DNA of 64,000 bases from Xiheibacterium sp038325765 (GCA_038325765.1 JBBQJI010000026.1:1-64000); one strand, 5' to 3'; positions 1 through 8,367 are shown, counted from the first letter of the stretch. A program made the numbers and translations. Notes: generated from the letters alone by a model not told the origin.

Positions 1-297
1 GCGGGTGAGGGGTGCACGGAGAAAACCGTGGACATCAGTACCGGGGAGCCCTACCCACGGGGGCGGATCGTCAACTGTACGACGAACCGCTTCTTGACAG
101 TGGAGTTCTTCCCCGATGGCCGCGTGCACAGCGAATACTTCGCATGCGTCGTCGACGATACGCCAGCCTACGACGCCGAATCTCGCTGGCGCGCGACGGA
201 AGAAGACGGCGTCGTGATCGTCGAGCCTGAGGAGGGTCAATCCGACATCTTCTGGAACGCCTGGGCGGCGATGCAGTCAGCGAGCGTTCGAGCGTAG
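1..297 (+). CDS. C-terminal part of an unrecognised protein (5' end outside window)
   Basis: The reading frame is open from the first base of the window to the TAG at 295-297, so this is probably the 3' end of a gene that begins upstream. The visible part is about 98 residues and acidic, with alternating beta-strand-like stretches (GRIVNCT, RFLTVEFFPDGR, YFACVVDD). Two Cys residues in a beta-rich context suggest an exported or small globular domain, but I recognise no family. A GTG at 28 could be an internal start; no convincing ribosome binding site precedes it, so the partial interpretation is preferred. Confidence 0.55.
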   Translation, partial: AGEGCTEKTVDISTGEPYPRGRIVNCTTNRFLTVEFFPDGRVHSEYFACVVDDTPAYDAESRWRATEEDGVVIVEPEEGQSDIFWNAWAAMQSASVRA

Positions 298-394
298 ACC
301 GCTGGCCTTTGACAGTGGAGTACCTACGGACCCCTTGCCACCTCGCGCAGAGGATCGTCGTCGACGACCATGATCCTCGGTGGGCGCGACGCGG

Positions 395-979
395 TCATCC
401 GTGGAGGTCCATGGCCTCGAGCTCGTCGATGGCGGCGAGGCGACCGCGGAGATCTCGGAGACGTTCCCGCACCGGCACGCTGTTCCCCGCCAACGCTCGC
501 AGACCGATCTGTAGCCGCAGCTGCACCACGCCGTCGAGCACCGCCTCGATCTGGGCCGCCGCCGCCGCCCGGGCGCGTCCGAGCAAGGCGGTGCTGTGCA
601 CCACCCCAGGCGCCGACGACGGCGACACCGAGGCGAGCATGCGATCGACCACGCCCAGGCGCGCATCGGCGCGGTACAGATCAGAGACGAGCCCCGCCAG
701 ATCGTCGGGCAGGTGGAAGTGCTCGACGCCGGGCTCGGCGATGGCCTCGTGCAAGGCCGCAACCGCCGCGGCAATGCGAGCGCGCATGGGGCCTGCGCCC
801 GCGGGCTCGCCGTGGGTGGCGAGCAGGGGCAAGAACAACGGCCAGCACGCCAGGGCACCGAGGGCCACGCCCTGCGGGTGACCGCGCCGCGCGAGCAGCA
901 CGGCACACGCGGCACCGAGGACGATGTAGCCGGTGGCGAGCAGCCACGCGAGGGGCTCGAAGGTGGCCAGGGCGGTCAT
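395..979 (-). CDS. Small membrane-anchored protein, third gene of a coupled operon
   Basis: This 194-residue protein has two N-terminal hydrophobic segments (around residues 8-28 and 36-52) followed by a long Ala/Arg/Leu-rich helical cytoplasmic part ending in an Asp/Glu-rich tail. Its ATG (979-977) overlaps the TGA of the upstream gene in an ATGA, so the two are translationally coupled. I recognise no family. The helical tail may be a coiled-coil or partner-binding region of a complex formed with the two upstream membrane proteins; that role is inferred only from operon structure. Confidence 0.7.
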   Translation of the reverse strand: MTALATFEPLAWLLATGYIVLGAACAVLLARRGHPQGVALGALACWPLFLPLLATHGEPAGAGPMRARIAAAVAALHEAIAEPGVEHFHLPDDLAGLVSDLYRADARLGVVDRMLASVSPSSAPGVVHSTALLGRARAAAAAQIEAVLDGVVQLRLQIGLRALAGNSVPVRERLRDLRGRLAAIDELEAMDLHG

Positions 980-1752
980 CGGCGATCCTCCCCGCGCTGG
1001 GGCGCGGGCTCGGGCTCGGGCTCGGTCTGGAGTCCGCGCTCGCGATCCCACAGCGGCACCGACTCGGCCTCCCATCCCCGGTAGTCGCCACGCGACGATC
1101 GCCACGCCGCGCCGACGCTCGAGAACACGTCGGCTTCGATCGGGCGGACGAACGAGATCTCGGCCCGCGGTCGCACGAGGAACGGGCGCAGCAACCATCC
1201 GCCCTGGGCGAACACGACCCCGGCCACCACGAGCGAGGCGAGATGCGCACACACCCGAAGGCGCCCGCCACCGGGCAGCAGCGACGCCATCGTGCCCAGG
1301 CCGATCGCGCCCGCGACGCAGAGCGCCGCGCACATCGTCATCACCGCGCGGTGATAGTCGAGGTTCACCGAGTACAGCAGCCACAGCGCCGGGCCCATCG
1401 CCGCCGCGAGCAGGCTGGCCCGCGCGACACCGACCATCGCCGCGAACGCGAGCCGGTCGTAGCGCAGCGCCACGCCACCCGCGAGGTACAGCGCACGGAT
1501 CGCCGGCAACGCGACCAGCAACGGCAGCATCAAGACCACGGGCAGCTTGATCGCGGCGAACAGGTGCTGGATGCCGCCACGATAGGATCCGATCACCACA
1601 CCGAACAGACCGCCCGCGAGGCCGACCAGCGCGAGCAGCCCCGGCAGCAGGGCCGCGAGCGGCACACGATCGCCATCCAGCAGGCTCGAGGGTGAACGCA
1701 GCACGCGGACGGTGAGCTGCAACAGCGACATCTGGCCAGATGCGGCGATCAT
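976..1752 (-). CDS. Multi-pass membrane protein, second gene of a coupled operon
   Basis: The predicted 258-residue protein has about six hydrophobic segments between residues 30 and 195, then a charged C-terminal tail rich in Glu/Pro. A conserved-looking Gly/Val-rich hairpin (LVGLAGGLFGVVIGSYRGG) and the layout resemble Yip1-type or related polytopic proteins of unknown role, but no diagnostic motif is visible. The start at 1752 overlaps the stop of the upstream gene in an ATGA, and its own stop overlaps the next start in the same way, so all three genes form one coupled unit. Function unknown. Confidence 0.75.
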   Translation of the reverse strand: MIAASGQMSLLQLTVRVLRSPSSLLDGDRVPLAALLPGLLALVGLAGGLFGVVIGSYRGGIQHLFAAIKLPVVLMLPLLVALPAIRALYLAGGVALRYDRLAFAAMVGVARASLLAAAMGPALWLLYSVNLDYHRAVMTMCAALCVAGAIGLGTMASLLPGGGRLRVCAHLASLVVAGVVFAQGGWLLRPFLVRPRAEISFVRPIEADVFSSVGAAWRSSRGDYRGWEAESVPLWDRERGLQTEPEPEPAPQRGEDRR

Positions 1753-2351
1753 GACTTCACCCCCTCGGCCACGAGCTCGGCCATCGACACGGCGATGCGC
1801 AGGGCGATCGCGAGGCTCAACATCGCCCAACCGACCAGCAGCATCGCGAAGCGCGGCGGCATCACGAGCGCCGAAGTCTCGGCGTCGCGCAGACCCACCA
1901 TCGCGACGCACGCCATCGCGAGGCCGGGAATCGTCACGGCGGCAGCGAGTGCGAGCGGCCACAGCGTCGAGGTCGCCGCGAAGAACAGCACCACCGGCAC
2001 CAGGCCCAAGGCGATGCGGCCGCCTGCGACCACGGCGTGGGCGAGCGCGACGATGAGCCGCTCGGGCGCCGCGTCGAGGCCGAAGAACTGGTGTACCGCG
2101 ACCAACGCGGGCGCGGTGAGCACGAGGGCGCCCAGGGTCGGCGCGGCGAGGGCCGGGATCGCGCGGACCAGGACGTCGACGTCGGCCGCACCGAGCGCGG
2201 CGGCGGCGGCGACCAGCCCCATCGCCGCGACCGACAGCAGCACGCGGAGCACCGAGGGTGCGGCGACAGGCGTGGGCGCCGGCGCAGACGCGGGCGTGGG
2301 CAGTGACCAGGGAGGTGCGGTGGCGATGTGCGTCGCGTCGGTGGCAATCAT
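1749..2351 (-). CDS. Multi-pass membrane protein, first gene of a coupled operon
   Basis: The 200-residue product has a Pro/Ala-rich N-terminus and about five hydrophobic segments from residue 35 onward. The ATG at 2351 is chosen because it is the last start before the hydrophobic region; a GAAGAGG purine run abuts it. The stop overlaps the next start by four bases. No catalytic motif is visible. Three CGTGCAG direct repeats lie 56-84 bp upstream and may be the control site of the operon. Confidence 0.7.
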   Translation of the reverse strand: MIATDATHIATAPPWSLPTPASAPAPTPVAAPSVLRVLLSVAAMGLVAAAAALGAADVDVLVRAIPALAAPTLGALVLTAPALVAVHQFFGLDAAPERLIVALAHAVVAGGRIALGLVPVVLFFAATSTLWPLALAAAVTIPGLAMACVAMVGLRDAETSALVMPPRFAMLLVGWAMLSLAIALRIAVSMAELVAEGVKS

Positions 2352-2406
2352 CCTCTTCGTTGTGACCGGGTCGGTGCGCGAGCGCTGCGCGAAGGCGGCG
2401 CGACCC

Positions 2407-2435
2407 CGTGCAGTGTTCGTGCAGAAACCGTGCAG
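2407..2435. promoter_or_regulatory. Three CGTGCAG direct repeats with 11-bp period
   Basis: CGTGCAG occurs at 2407, 2418 and 2429, exactly 11 bp apart, with unrelated 4-bp spacers (TGTT, AAAC). Same-face helical repeats of this kind are typical operators for OmpR/PhoB-type response regulators. The site lies upstream of the three-gene membrane operon on the minus strand. The regulator is not identifiable here. Confidence 0.45.
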
Positions 2436-2508
2436 ACCCCCGGGGCTCGGCGAACATCGCTCGCTACGTCGATCGCCCGACGGGCAGATCGATCTGTGCC
2501 ATGACGCC

Positions 2509-2709
2509 ATGTCGATCCGAGGTGGGCGATTGCGGCTGGTGCGAATGTTCGGCTCCTGGGCCCGCGGCGACGCGAGTGCCGACTCCGATCTCGACGTCGC
2601 CGTCGTGATCGATGATCTCGACCGCGACCAGTGGCGGCCCGGGCCCGCCCGCCTCACGCCCGCCGCTGCACCTGCACCGGCTGCCCCGAGAACGCCGCCA
2701 CGCCGCTGA
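2509..2709 (+). pseudogene. Truncated minimal nucleotidyltransferase (MNT) fragment
   Basis: From the ATG at 2509 the frame reads a short basic segment followed by GSWARGDASADSDLDV, a perfect GS-x10-DxD nucleotidyltransferase signature, and then VVIDDLD. In minimal nucleotidyltransferases (MNT, often the antitoxin or partner of HEPN proteins) this motif sits in the first third of a protein of about 100 residues or more. Here similarity stops near 2640 and the frame then runs antisense through the end of the molybdopterin oxidoreductase gene (Pro/Ala-rich residues) to a stop at 2709. The fold's third carboxylate and C-terminal helix are absent, so I call it a truncated remnant. No HEPN partner is visible. 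Confidence 0.6.
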
Positions 2710-4834
2710 GCGGGTCCACGCGCTGCTCGTCGCTCACGTCGTTGATGCTGACCCCCGCGTGGGCCGAGGCCACGCGCTGACCGGTGCCCACGCGATTGTG
2801 ACCGAAGCCGTGCGGCAGGCTGACGACGCCGACCATGATGCCGTCGTCGAGCTCGACCGGCGCGACGACGGTGCCGATGCGACTGGTGATGTCGACCTCA
2901 TCGCCGTCGACGACACCGATGCGGCCGGCGTCGATCGGGTGCATGAGCAGGGTGCACCGCGGCTTGCCGGCCATGAGCTTGGGGACGTTGTGCATCCACG
3001 AGTTGTTGCTGCGCAGCTGCCGGCGGCCGATGAGCAGCAACGGACCAGCGGGCTCGACCGCGACGCCGAGCTCGGCGCGCAGGCGCGCGACATCGGCGAC
3101 GAGCTCGGCCGGCGCGAGATCGATGTGCGCCGGCGTGCCGTCGCGCCGCGGTGGGAGTCGGCCCGGCAGACACGGCTGCAGCGGCCCGAGATCGATGCCG
3201 TGGGGCGCGGCGCGGAGCTTCGTGAACGACATGCCGCGAAGACCGCGACGCAGACCGCCGCCGAAGCCCCATGGCCCCGCGCGCAGGCCGATGGCGAGGA
3301 TCCGCTCGGGCCCCAGCCGCTCGCGCAGCCGCACGGCCACGCGCGCGGACAGATCGGCGCCGCGCAGGCCGAGCAGCCGGTGCTCGAGTCCGGCGAGGAT
3401 CTGGTGCTCGTGCCGCTGATGCGGGCCGGCGGCGAAGCACGGCGGGCTGTACTTCACGGTGTTGCGCACCGCGATCGCATGGAACGCGACATCGAAGTGC
3501 CCGTGCTCGAGCGGACCGGTCGGCGGCAGGATCACGTGGGCGTGACGCGTGGTCTCGTTGAGATAGAAATCGATCGCGACCATGAACTCGAGACCGACGA
3601 GCGCCGCCTCGAGTTGCGGTCCGTTGGGCGTCGAGAGCACCGGGTTGCCGGCGATCGTCACCAGGGCGCGGATTCCAGCGTCGCCGCCCGCCGCGATGTC
3701 CTCGGCCAACGTGGCGACCGGCAGCTCGCCACCGAACTCTGGCAGCCCGCGCACCTTGGAGTGCCAGCGCCCGAAGCTGCCGCGGCCCATGCCCAGCGGC
3801 GGCCGCAGTCCCACGATGTCGAACGCCGGCTCCGCGAACATCGCTCCGCCTGGCCGATCGAGGGCGCCGATCAACACGTTGATGGCATTGATGAACCAAT
3901 GGCAGAGCGAGCCGAACGGGTGCATCGAGACCCCGACCCGGCCATACACGACGCCGGCCCGCGAATGCGCCAGCTGGCGGGTCAGCCGGCGGATCGTGGG
4001 CGCGTCGATGCCGGTCTGCTCGGCGACCGCCTCGGGTGTGAACGGCGCGGTGACCTCGCGCAGCCGCTCGAGGTTGCGCGTCGGCACCTCGGGGCGCACG
4101 GGCGTCACGCGATCCTCGGCGAACAGCAACGCCACGATCGCGGCCAGCAGCAGCGCGTCGGTGCCCGGCCGGATGAAGACGTGCTCGTCGGCGACGTCGG
4201 CGGTCTGGGTGCGCCGCGGATCCACCACGATCACCCTGCCCCCGCGCTCGCGGATACTCGCCAGCCGGCGGCGCATGTCGGGCGCGCTCATGATGCTGCC
4301 GTTGGACACCAGCGGATTGCCACCGATGATGACCATGTGCTCGGTGCGATCGACGTCGGGCACCGGCAGCAGCAGCTGGTGGCCGTACATGAGGTAGGCC
4401 GCGAGCATCTGCGGCAGCTGATCGACCGAGGTCGCCGAGTAGCGGTGGCGGGTCCGCAGCGCCCGCAACAGCGACGGCGCGTACAGGACGGATCCCATGT
4501 TGTGCACCGCAGGGTTACCGACGTAGGCCGCCACCGCGTCGTTGCCGTGGGCCCGCTGCACCGCATGGATGCCGGCGGCGGCGCGGTCCATGGCCTCGTC
4601 CCAGCCGATCGTCGTCCAGCCTTCGGTGGTGCGCAGCATCGGTTGGCGCAGACGATCGGGATCGTCGTGCAATCCCACCAGCGCCGGGCCCTTGGGGCAC
4701 ATGTAGCCGCGGCTCAGCGGATCGTCGTCGTCGCCGCGCACCGACAGGACGCGGTCGCCGTCGACCTCGAGCACGAGCCCGCACATCGCCTCGCACAGCG
4801 AGCAGGTCCGGTGATGGATGCGAAGGGCGGCCAC
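2654..4834 (-). CDS. Molybdopterin-dependent oxidoreductase
   Basis: The 726-residue protein begins with a [4Fe-4S] motif (Cys11, Cys14, Cys18, Cys46), continues with the molybdopterin oxidoreductase core (GNPAVHNMG, IIGGNPLVSN, VVDPRRTQTA, IAGNPVLSTPNG), and ends in a molydopterin-dinucleotide-binding domain (DGDEVDITSRIGTV, LPHGFGHN). No Tat or Sec signal is present, so it is cytoplasmic. In the position where formate dehydrogenases carry Cys or selenocysteine, this protein reads SATSVDQLP, so a Cys/Sec ligand is absent and Asp is the plausible metal ligand (inference). Translation starts at GTG 4834, six bases after a TAGCCT hexamer on the same strand. Substrate unknown; no electron-transfer subunit is adjacent. 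Confidence 0.9.
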   Translation of the reverse strand: MAALRIHHRTCSLCEAMCGLVLEVDGDRVLSVRGDDDDPLSRGYMCPKGPALVGLHDDPDRLRQPMLRTTEGWTTIGWDEAMDRAAAGIHAVQRAHGNDAVAAYVGNPAVHNMGSVLYAPSLLRALRTRHRYSATSVDQLPQMLAAYLMYGHQLLLPVPDVDRTEHMVIIGGNPLVSNGSIMSAPDMRRRLASIRERGGRVIVVDPRRTQTADVADEHVFIRPGTDALLLAAIVALLFAEDRVTPVRPEVPTRNLERLREVTAPFTPEAVAEQTGIDAPTIRRLTRQLAHSRAGVVYGRVGVSMHPFGSLCHWFINAINVLIGALDRPGGAMFAEPAFDIVGLRPPLGMGRGSFGRWHSKVRGLPEFGGELPVATLAEDIAAGGDAGIRALVTIAGNPVLSTPNGPQLEAALVGLEFMVAIDFYLNETTRHAHVILPPTGPLEHGHFDVAFHAIAVRNTVKYSPPCFAAGPHQRHEHQILAGLEHRLLGLRGADLSARVAVRLRERLGPERILAIGLRAGPWGFGGGLRRGLRGMSFTKLRAAPHGIDLGPLQPCLPGRLPPRRDGTPAHIDLAPAELVADVARLRAELGVAVEPAGPLLLIGRRQLRSNNSWMHNVPKLMAGKPRCTLLMHPIDAGRIGVVDGDEVDITSRIGTVVAPVELDDGIMVGVVSLPHGFGHNRVGTGQRVASAHAGVSINDVSDEQRVDPLSGVAAFSGQPVQVQRRA

Positions 4835-4840
4835 GGTGCG

Positions 4841-4846
4841 AGGCTA
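4841..4846 (-). promoter_or_regulatory. Putative -10 box TAGCCT of a leaderless transcript
   Basis: On the minus strand TAGCCT ends 6 bp before the GTG start of the molybdopterin oxidoreductase. No Shine-Dalgarno sequence fits in between. Confidence 0.45.
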
Positions 4847-4981
4847 CCGCAGGAGTTGGCCAGCAATACGGCGCACGCGGCGACGGGCGCAGGACGACCG
4901 TGCCAAGGGGCCGCGGCCGTGCCGAGGGGCGCGGCACTTTACCGCGTTGCACCGCGGCCGACCGGATGCAACGAGAGCCCC

Positions 4982-5308
4982 ATGGTGATGCGACGTCCCT
5001 CGATCCTCCCCCTAATCGCATGCCTCGGCACCGCAGCGGTGATGGCGCCGAGCCCAGCGTCGGGCGCCGCCCATCCCACCGCCGAGTCGTGGCTCGCGCG
5101 GGGCGTCATCAAGGCCTTTGGCCCCGATCGCAAGTCGATCAGCATCGCCCACGAGGCGATCGACGGCTACATGGGCGCGATGACGATGTCGTTCGAGCCG
5201 CGCGACGCCAAGCTGCTCGCCCCGTTCGCCGTCGGCGATCGCGTCGCGTTCGAGTTCGTCGACACCGACGACGGCCGCCGCATCATCGAGTCGATCACCC
5301 GGCGTTGA
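4982..5308 (+). CDS. CusF-like periplasmic copper-binding protein
   Basis: The 108-residue product has a signal peptide (hydrophobic residues 9-22, Ala-rich cleavage region near residue 30) and a single CusF domain. The domain shows GVIKAFGPDRKSISIAHEAI followed by DGYMGAMTMSF; the His and the Met-x-Met pair match the Cu(I)/Ag(I)-binding His, Met, Met set of CusF proteins, and VGDRVAFEF is the usual third strand. The ATG at 4982 is followed by a second in-frame ATG at 4988, which is also possible. It is divergent from the molybdoenzyme gene. A role in periplasmic copper buffering or delivery is inferred from the family; no CusCBA efflux genes are nearby. Confidence 0.82.
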   Translation: MVMRRPSILPLIACLGTAAVMAPSPASGAAHPTAESWLARGVIKAFGPDRKSISIAHEAIDGYMGAMTMSFEPRDAKLLAPFAVGDRVAFEFVDTDDGRRIIESITRR

Positions 5309-5338
5309 GGGCCGCGTCGGATCCTCGGTGCCACCGGC

Positions 5339-6691
5339 TCATGGCTCGGGATTGCCCCCCAGCAGCGTGTCGAGTCGGGCGCCGAGCGCCGCGGTGTCGC
5401 GCACGAACGTGCCGCGGTGCTTCGCGGACACGCCAGGTCGCTCGATCGCCCGCACGCTGGCCGGATCGACCCACCGCCCGCCACGTTTGACGCCGAAATG
5501 CAGGTGAGGACCCGTCGACAACCCGGTGGTTCCGACGTAGCCGATCACCACCTTCTGCGCGACCGTCTGACCGACTTTCTGCCCCGCGGCAAACTTAGAC
5601 AGGTGCATGTACACGGTGACGAAGCCGCCGTCGTGACGCAACACGACCATGTTGCCGGCGCCGCCTTTCTCGCCGCGGAACACGATCTCGCCGCCGGCCG
5701 CCGCCCAGATCGGCGTACCCACCGGCGCGGCATAGTCGACGCCGTAGTGGCCCTTGGTGCGGTGGAGCACCGGGTGCATGCGCTTGGGATCGAAGCCCGA
5801 CGACATGCGCGCGTACTTCAGAGGGCTCTTGAGCAAGGTGCGATCGAGGCTGCGCCCAGCCGGCGTGTACCACGAGCCCGCCGTGGCCCCCGGCGGATCC
5901 CACCACAGGCCGCGGATCTCGCCGACGTCGCCGCGGTACTCGGCAGCGAGGATGCGCCCGTGGCGGACGAACTCGCCGCCGAGCGTGTGGCGCTCGACCA
6001 CCACCGCGACGCGATCACCCCGCCTGGGGTCGGTGTAGAAGTCGATGTCCGACGCGAAGACGTCGACGACCGACGCGACCAGGGCGGCATTGCCACCGCC
6101 GGCGACCAGTGCCATCGACAGCGACGAGTCGATCGTCGCGCTGATCGTGACGGTGTCGACCGTGGTCTCGGCGGTCACCGACTCGGCGACGAGCGCACCG
6201 TCGTCGTCGCGGGTGAGCGCGATCGTGGTGGTCGCGCTGCGCGTCAGCGTGAAATCGGCCAGGGCGCCGGCGTCGTCGAGGCGGATCGCCCAGCGCTGGC
6301 CCTCGGCGATCGTCGCCGGATCCATCACGGGTGACAGCGCTGCGACCAACGCTGCGATGCCGCGGCCATCCAACCCGGCACCCGATGCGATGCGGCTGAG
6401 GCTGTCTCCCGACGCGACCGTGCCGCGTCGCCAGCCGTCGGCGTCGATCTCGGGCTCGGCCGCGATCTCGGACGGCGGCAGCTCCGGTAACGGCGGCAGC
6501 GCGGGCGGCAGCGGGAGCTCGGGCGGCAGCGGGAGCTCGGGCGGTTGCGGCTCGGGTGTGCGCCTCGGCGCGGACGTTTGCGCATCCGATGCGTGCGGGG
6601 CGACATCGGTGGTCTGCACCGCGTCGGTCGGCGTTGCGCGCCCACAGGCCGCTGCGATCACCAGAACCGGTGCAATGATCGAGATGCGCAA
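5339..6691 (-). CDS. LysM and M23 (LytM) peptidoglycan endopeptidase, probable lipoprotein
   Basis: The 450-residue protein starts at TTG 6691, which is preceded by a good GGAGG at 7-bp spacing. It has a signal peptide with a weak lipobox (AAAC, Cys16), a Pro/Glu/Leu-rich linker with repeated ELPLPP units, a LysM-type domain around residues 88-138, a beta-rich middle, and a C-terminal M23 domain. The zinc ligands are visible as H315-x3-D319 (HYGVD) and H396/H398 (GPHLHFG). Family knowledge says such enzymes cleave peptide cross-links of peptidoglycan in the periplasm. All catalytic residues are present, so it should be active rather than an EnvC/NlpD-type degenerate activator. Confidence 0.9.
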   Translation of the reverse strand: MRISIIAPVLVIAAACGRATPTDAVQTTDVAPHASDAQTSAPRRTPEPQPPELPLPPELPLPPALPPLPELPPSEIAAEPEIDADGWRRGTVASGDSLSRIASGAGLDGRGIAALVAALSPVMDPATIAEGQRWAIRLDDAGALADFTLTRSATTTIALTRDDDGALVAESVTAETTVDTVTISATIDSSLSMALVAGGGNAALVASVVDVFASDIDFYTDPRRGDRVAVVVERHTLGGEFVRHGRILAAEYRGDVGEIRGLWWDPPGATAGSWYTPAGRSLDRTLLKSPLKYARMSSGFDPKRMHPVLHRTKGHYGVDYAAPVGTPIWAAAGGEIVFRGEKGGAGNMVVLRHDGGFVTVYMHLSKFAAGQKVGQTVAQKVVIGYVGTTGLSTGPHLHFGVKRGGRWVDPASVRAIERPGVSAKHRGTFVRDTAALGARLDTLLGGNPEP

Positions 6692-6796
6692 CGACGAGCC
6701 TCCCCACCGCGCGTGGGTCCCTGGCAAAGGTGGCGGACCGCCTGCGATCTGTCCAGCATGCGCCGGCCTTCGCCGACGCAACCCACGCGCCTGCGA

Positions 6797-8296
6797 TCAG
6801 CCCTCGAGCGCGGCACCCAGCGCTGCGAGGAACCCCGGCATCCGGGCCGCCCACGCCGCCTCGTCGTGGCTCGCGCCCTGGGCGTGGACGTACACGAGCG
6901 CGCCGGGCTCGTCCCACCCGAGATCGACGAGGTCATCGCGCATCTCGACGTTGACGCAGTAGTTGTCCGCCCCGCCTGGGCACGGCGGTGCGCCGCCGCT
7001 GTCGAGATAGATCCACGCACCGACAGGCGGCGCCTCATCGTACAGCTCGAGGATGCGATCGCCATCGAGGCCGATCTGTCCCCAGCCCAAGGTGCCCGAC
7101 ATCGAGCCGACCAGACCGAACACCCCGGGGTGACGCCACGCCGCGTACAGGCTCACCAGGCCGCCGAGACTCGAGCCCAGCACCGCGGTCGACGCGGGCC
7201 CCGGCCGCGTCGGATAGTGGTCGTCGATGAACGGCTTGATGCCGAGCGCGACGAAGTCGACGTACTCGTCGGCACGGCCACCGATCGGACCCTGCCCGAT
7301 GTCGTCCTGGGTGGGGGTGTACTCGTCGACGCGCGCAGCGGTGTTGTCGATCCCGACCACGAGCAGGGGCGGCAGCACGCCCGCTGCGATCGCGGCATCG
7401 ACAGCCGGCCCGACGCGCCAGCCACCGAAGGGCGCGGTGGGATCGAAGAGGTTGCGACCGTCGTGCATGTACACCACCGGCAGCGGCCCCGCCGCGAGCG
7501 CACCGGCGGGCACGTACACCACCAGCGTACGCGGCTGCAGAGCGCCCGCGCCGTCGCCGAATTCGAGGTAACGCTCGTGGTGCGAGACGCCTTCAGGGGC
7601 ATCGGTGAGCGAGTACTCGCCGAACGCGTCCCAGCCGTGGCGGCGCGCCCAGGGATCGGCGAAGAACGTGTCGCCGTGCACGAACTTGTACAGCGACGGC
7701 ACGAGTGGCTCGTCGACGGCGATGTCGGCGACCCATAGCGGGTGGCCGTCGACCACGGGTTGCATCGGGTGAGCTCGCGGATCCCAGTCGGCGAAGTCAC
7801 CGGTCAGCGCCGGCGCGTCACCGGTCGTGTCGTGGAGCAGGGCCACCAGGCGGCCTTCGCAGCGGATCGGGAGCCCGTGCGCCGAGCGCATCGCCGCGGC
7901 GACGAACGCCTCGGTGAGCGCGGCACGCCCGGCGGGTTCGGCCGCCGCGAGGGCGAGCGCGAAGGCGTCGTACTTTCCGCAACCGTCCTCCGTGCCGCCG
8001 CCGAGATCGGTCGCGCCCGCGGTGTCGGCCTCGCTCTCGGCATCGGGGCCACCCGAGGAGGCGGATCCTGCGGACGTCGATCCGCCGGTGCTCGCCGGCG
8101 CGGCGGTGGTGTCCGCACCGGTGCCGGCGGTGGAAGTGTCGAGCGCCGTCTCGGTCGGCTCGGATCGGCAGCCGCCGACGCCCGACCACATGCACATGCA
8201 CATGCACATGCACATCCATGACATGCCGGCCGGCGACGACGATCGCCTGCCGACGGTCGAGCGGGCGCGAGAGACCGAAGCTGCGAGATTCTCCAC
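6797..8296 (-). CDS. Esterase-family (Fes/esterase D-like) lipoprotein
   Basis: This is an alpha/beta-hydrolase of the esterase family: VYMHDGRNLFDP forms the oxyanion region, GSSLGG carries the nucleophilic Ser, and ASHDEAAW supplies the likely catalytic His. Before it is an N-terminal early-set-like domain (DFADWDPRAHPM, YKFVHGD), as in enterochelin esterases and glucan-linked esterases, and a long Ser/Thr/Gly/Ala linker after a lipobox-like VGGC. The start is uncertain. GTG 8296 gives a basic n-region; ATG 8224 starts right at the hydrophobic stretch and lacks positive charge. The hydrophobic segment is built from a hexanucleotide repeat that encodes alternating Met-Cys. Substrate unknown. 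Confidence 0.8.
   Translation of the reverse strand: MENLAASVSRARSTVGRRSSSPAGMSWMCMCMCMCMWSGVGGCRSEPTETALDTSTAGTGADTTAAPASTGGSTSAGSASSGGPDAESEADTAGATDLGGGTEDGCGKYDAFALALAAAEPAGRAALTEAFVAAAMRSAHGLPIRCEGRLVALLHDTTGDAPALTGDFADWDPRAHPMQPVVDGHPLWVADIAVDEPLVPSLYKFVHGDTFFADPWARRHGWDAFGEYSLTDAPEGVSHHERYLEFGDGAGALQPRTLVVYVPAGALAAGPLPVVYMHDGRNLFDPTAPFGGWRVGPAVDAAIAAGVLPPLLVVGIDNTAARVDEYTPTQDDIGQGPIGGRADEYVDFVALGIKPFIDDHYPTRPGPASTAVLGSSLGGLVSLYAAWRHPGVFGLVGSMSGTLGWGQIGLDGDRILELYDEAPPVGAWIYLDSGGAPPCPGGADNYCVNVEMRDDLVDLGWDEPGALVYVHAQGASHDEAAWAARMPGFLAALGAALEG
8187..8215. repeat. CACATG hexanucleotide microsatellite
   Basis: Four perfect CACATG units plus a partial fifth. On the minus strand they read as ATGTGC codons and encode (Met-Cys)4 inside the signal peptide of the esterase lipoprotein. 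Because the unit is six bases, changes in copy number keep the frame and alter only the length of the hydrophobic core. Confidence 0.9.
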
Positions 8297-8367
8297 GACG
8301 CGGGCGCAGAGTAGCATCGGCACCACGAGGCCCCCACCCAGGCGCAAGGGCGGCGTCTGCAAGCGCG

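Noticed and set aside
2612..5308. 898-codon open frame on the plus strand
   Set aside because: It is the antisense of the molybdopterin oxidoreductase; only its last 109 codons (from 4982) encode a real protein, the CusF-like gene.
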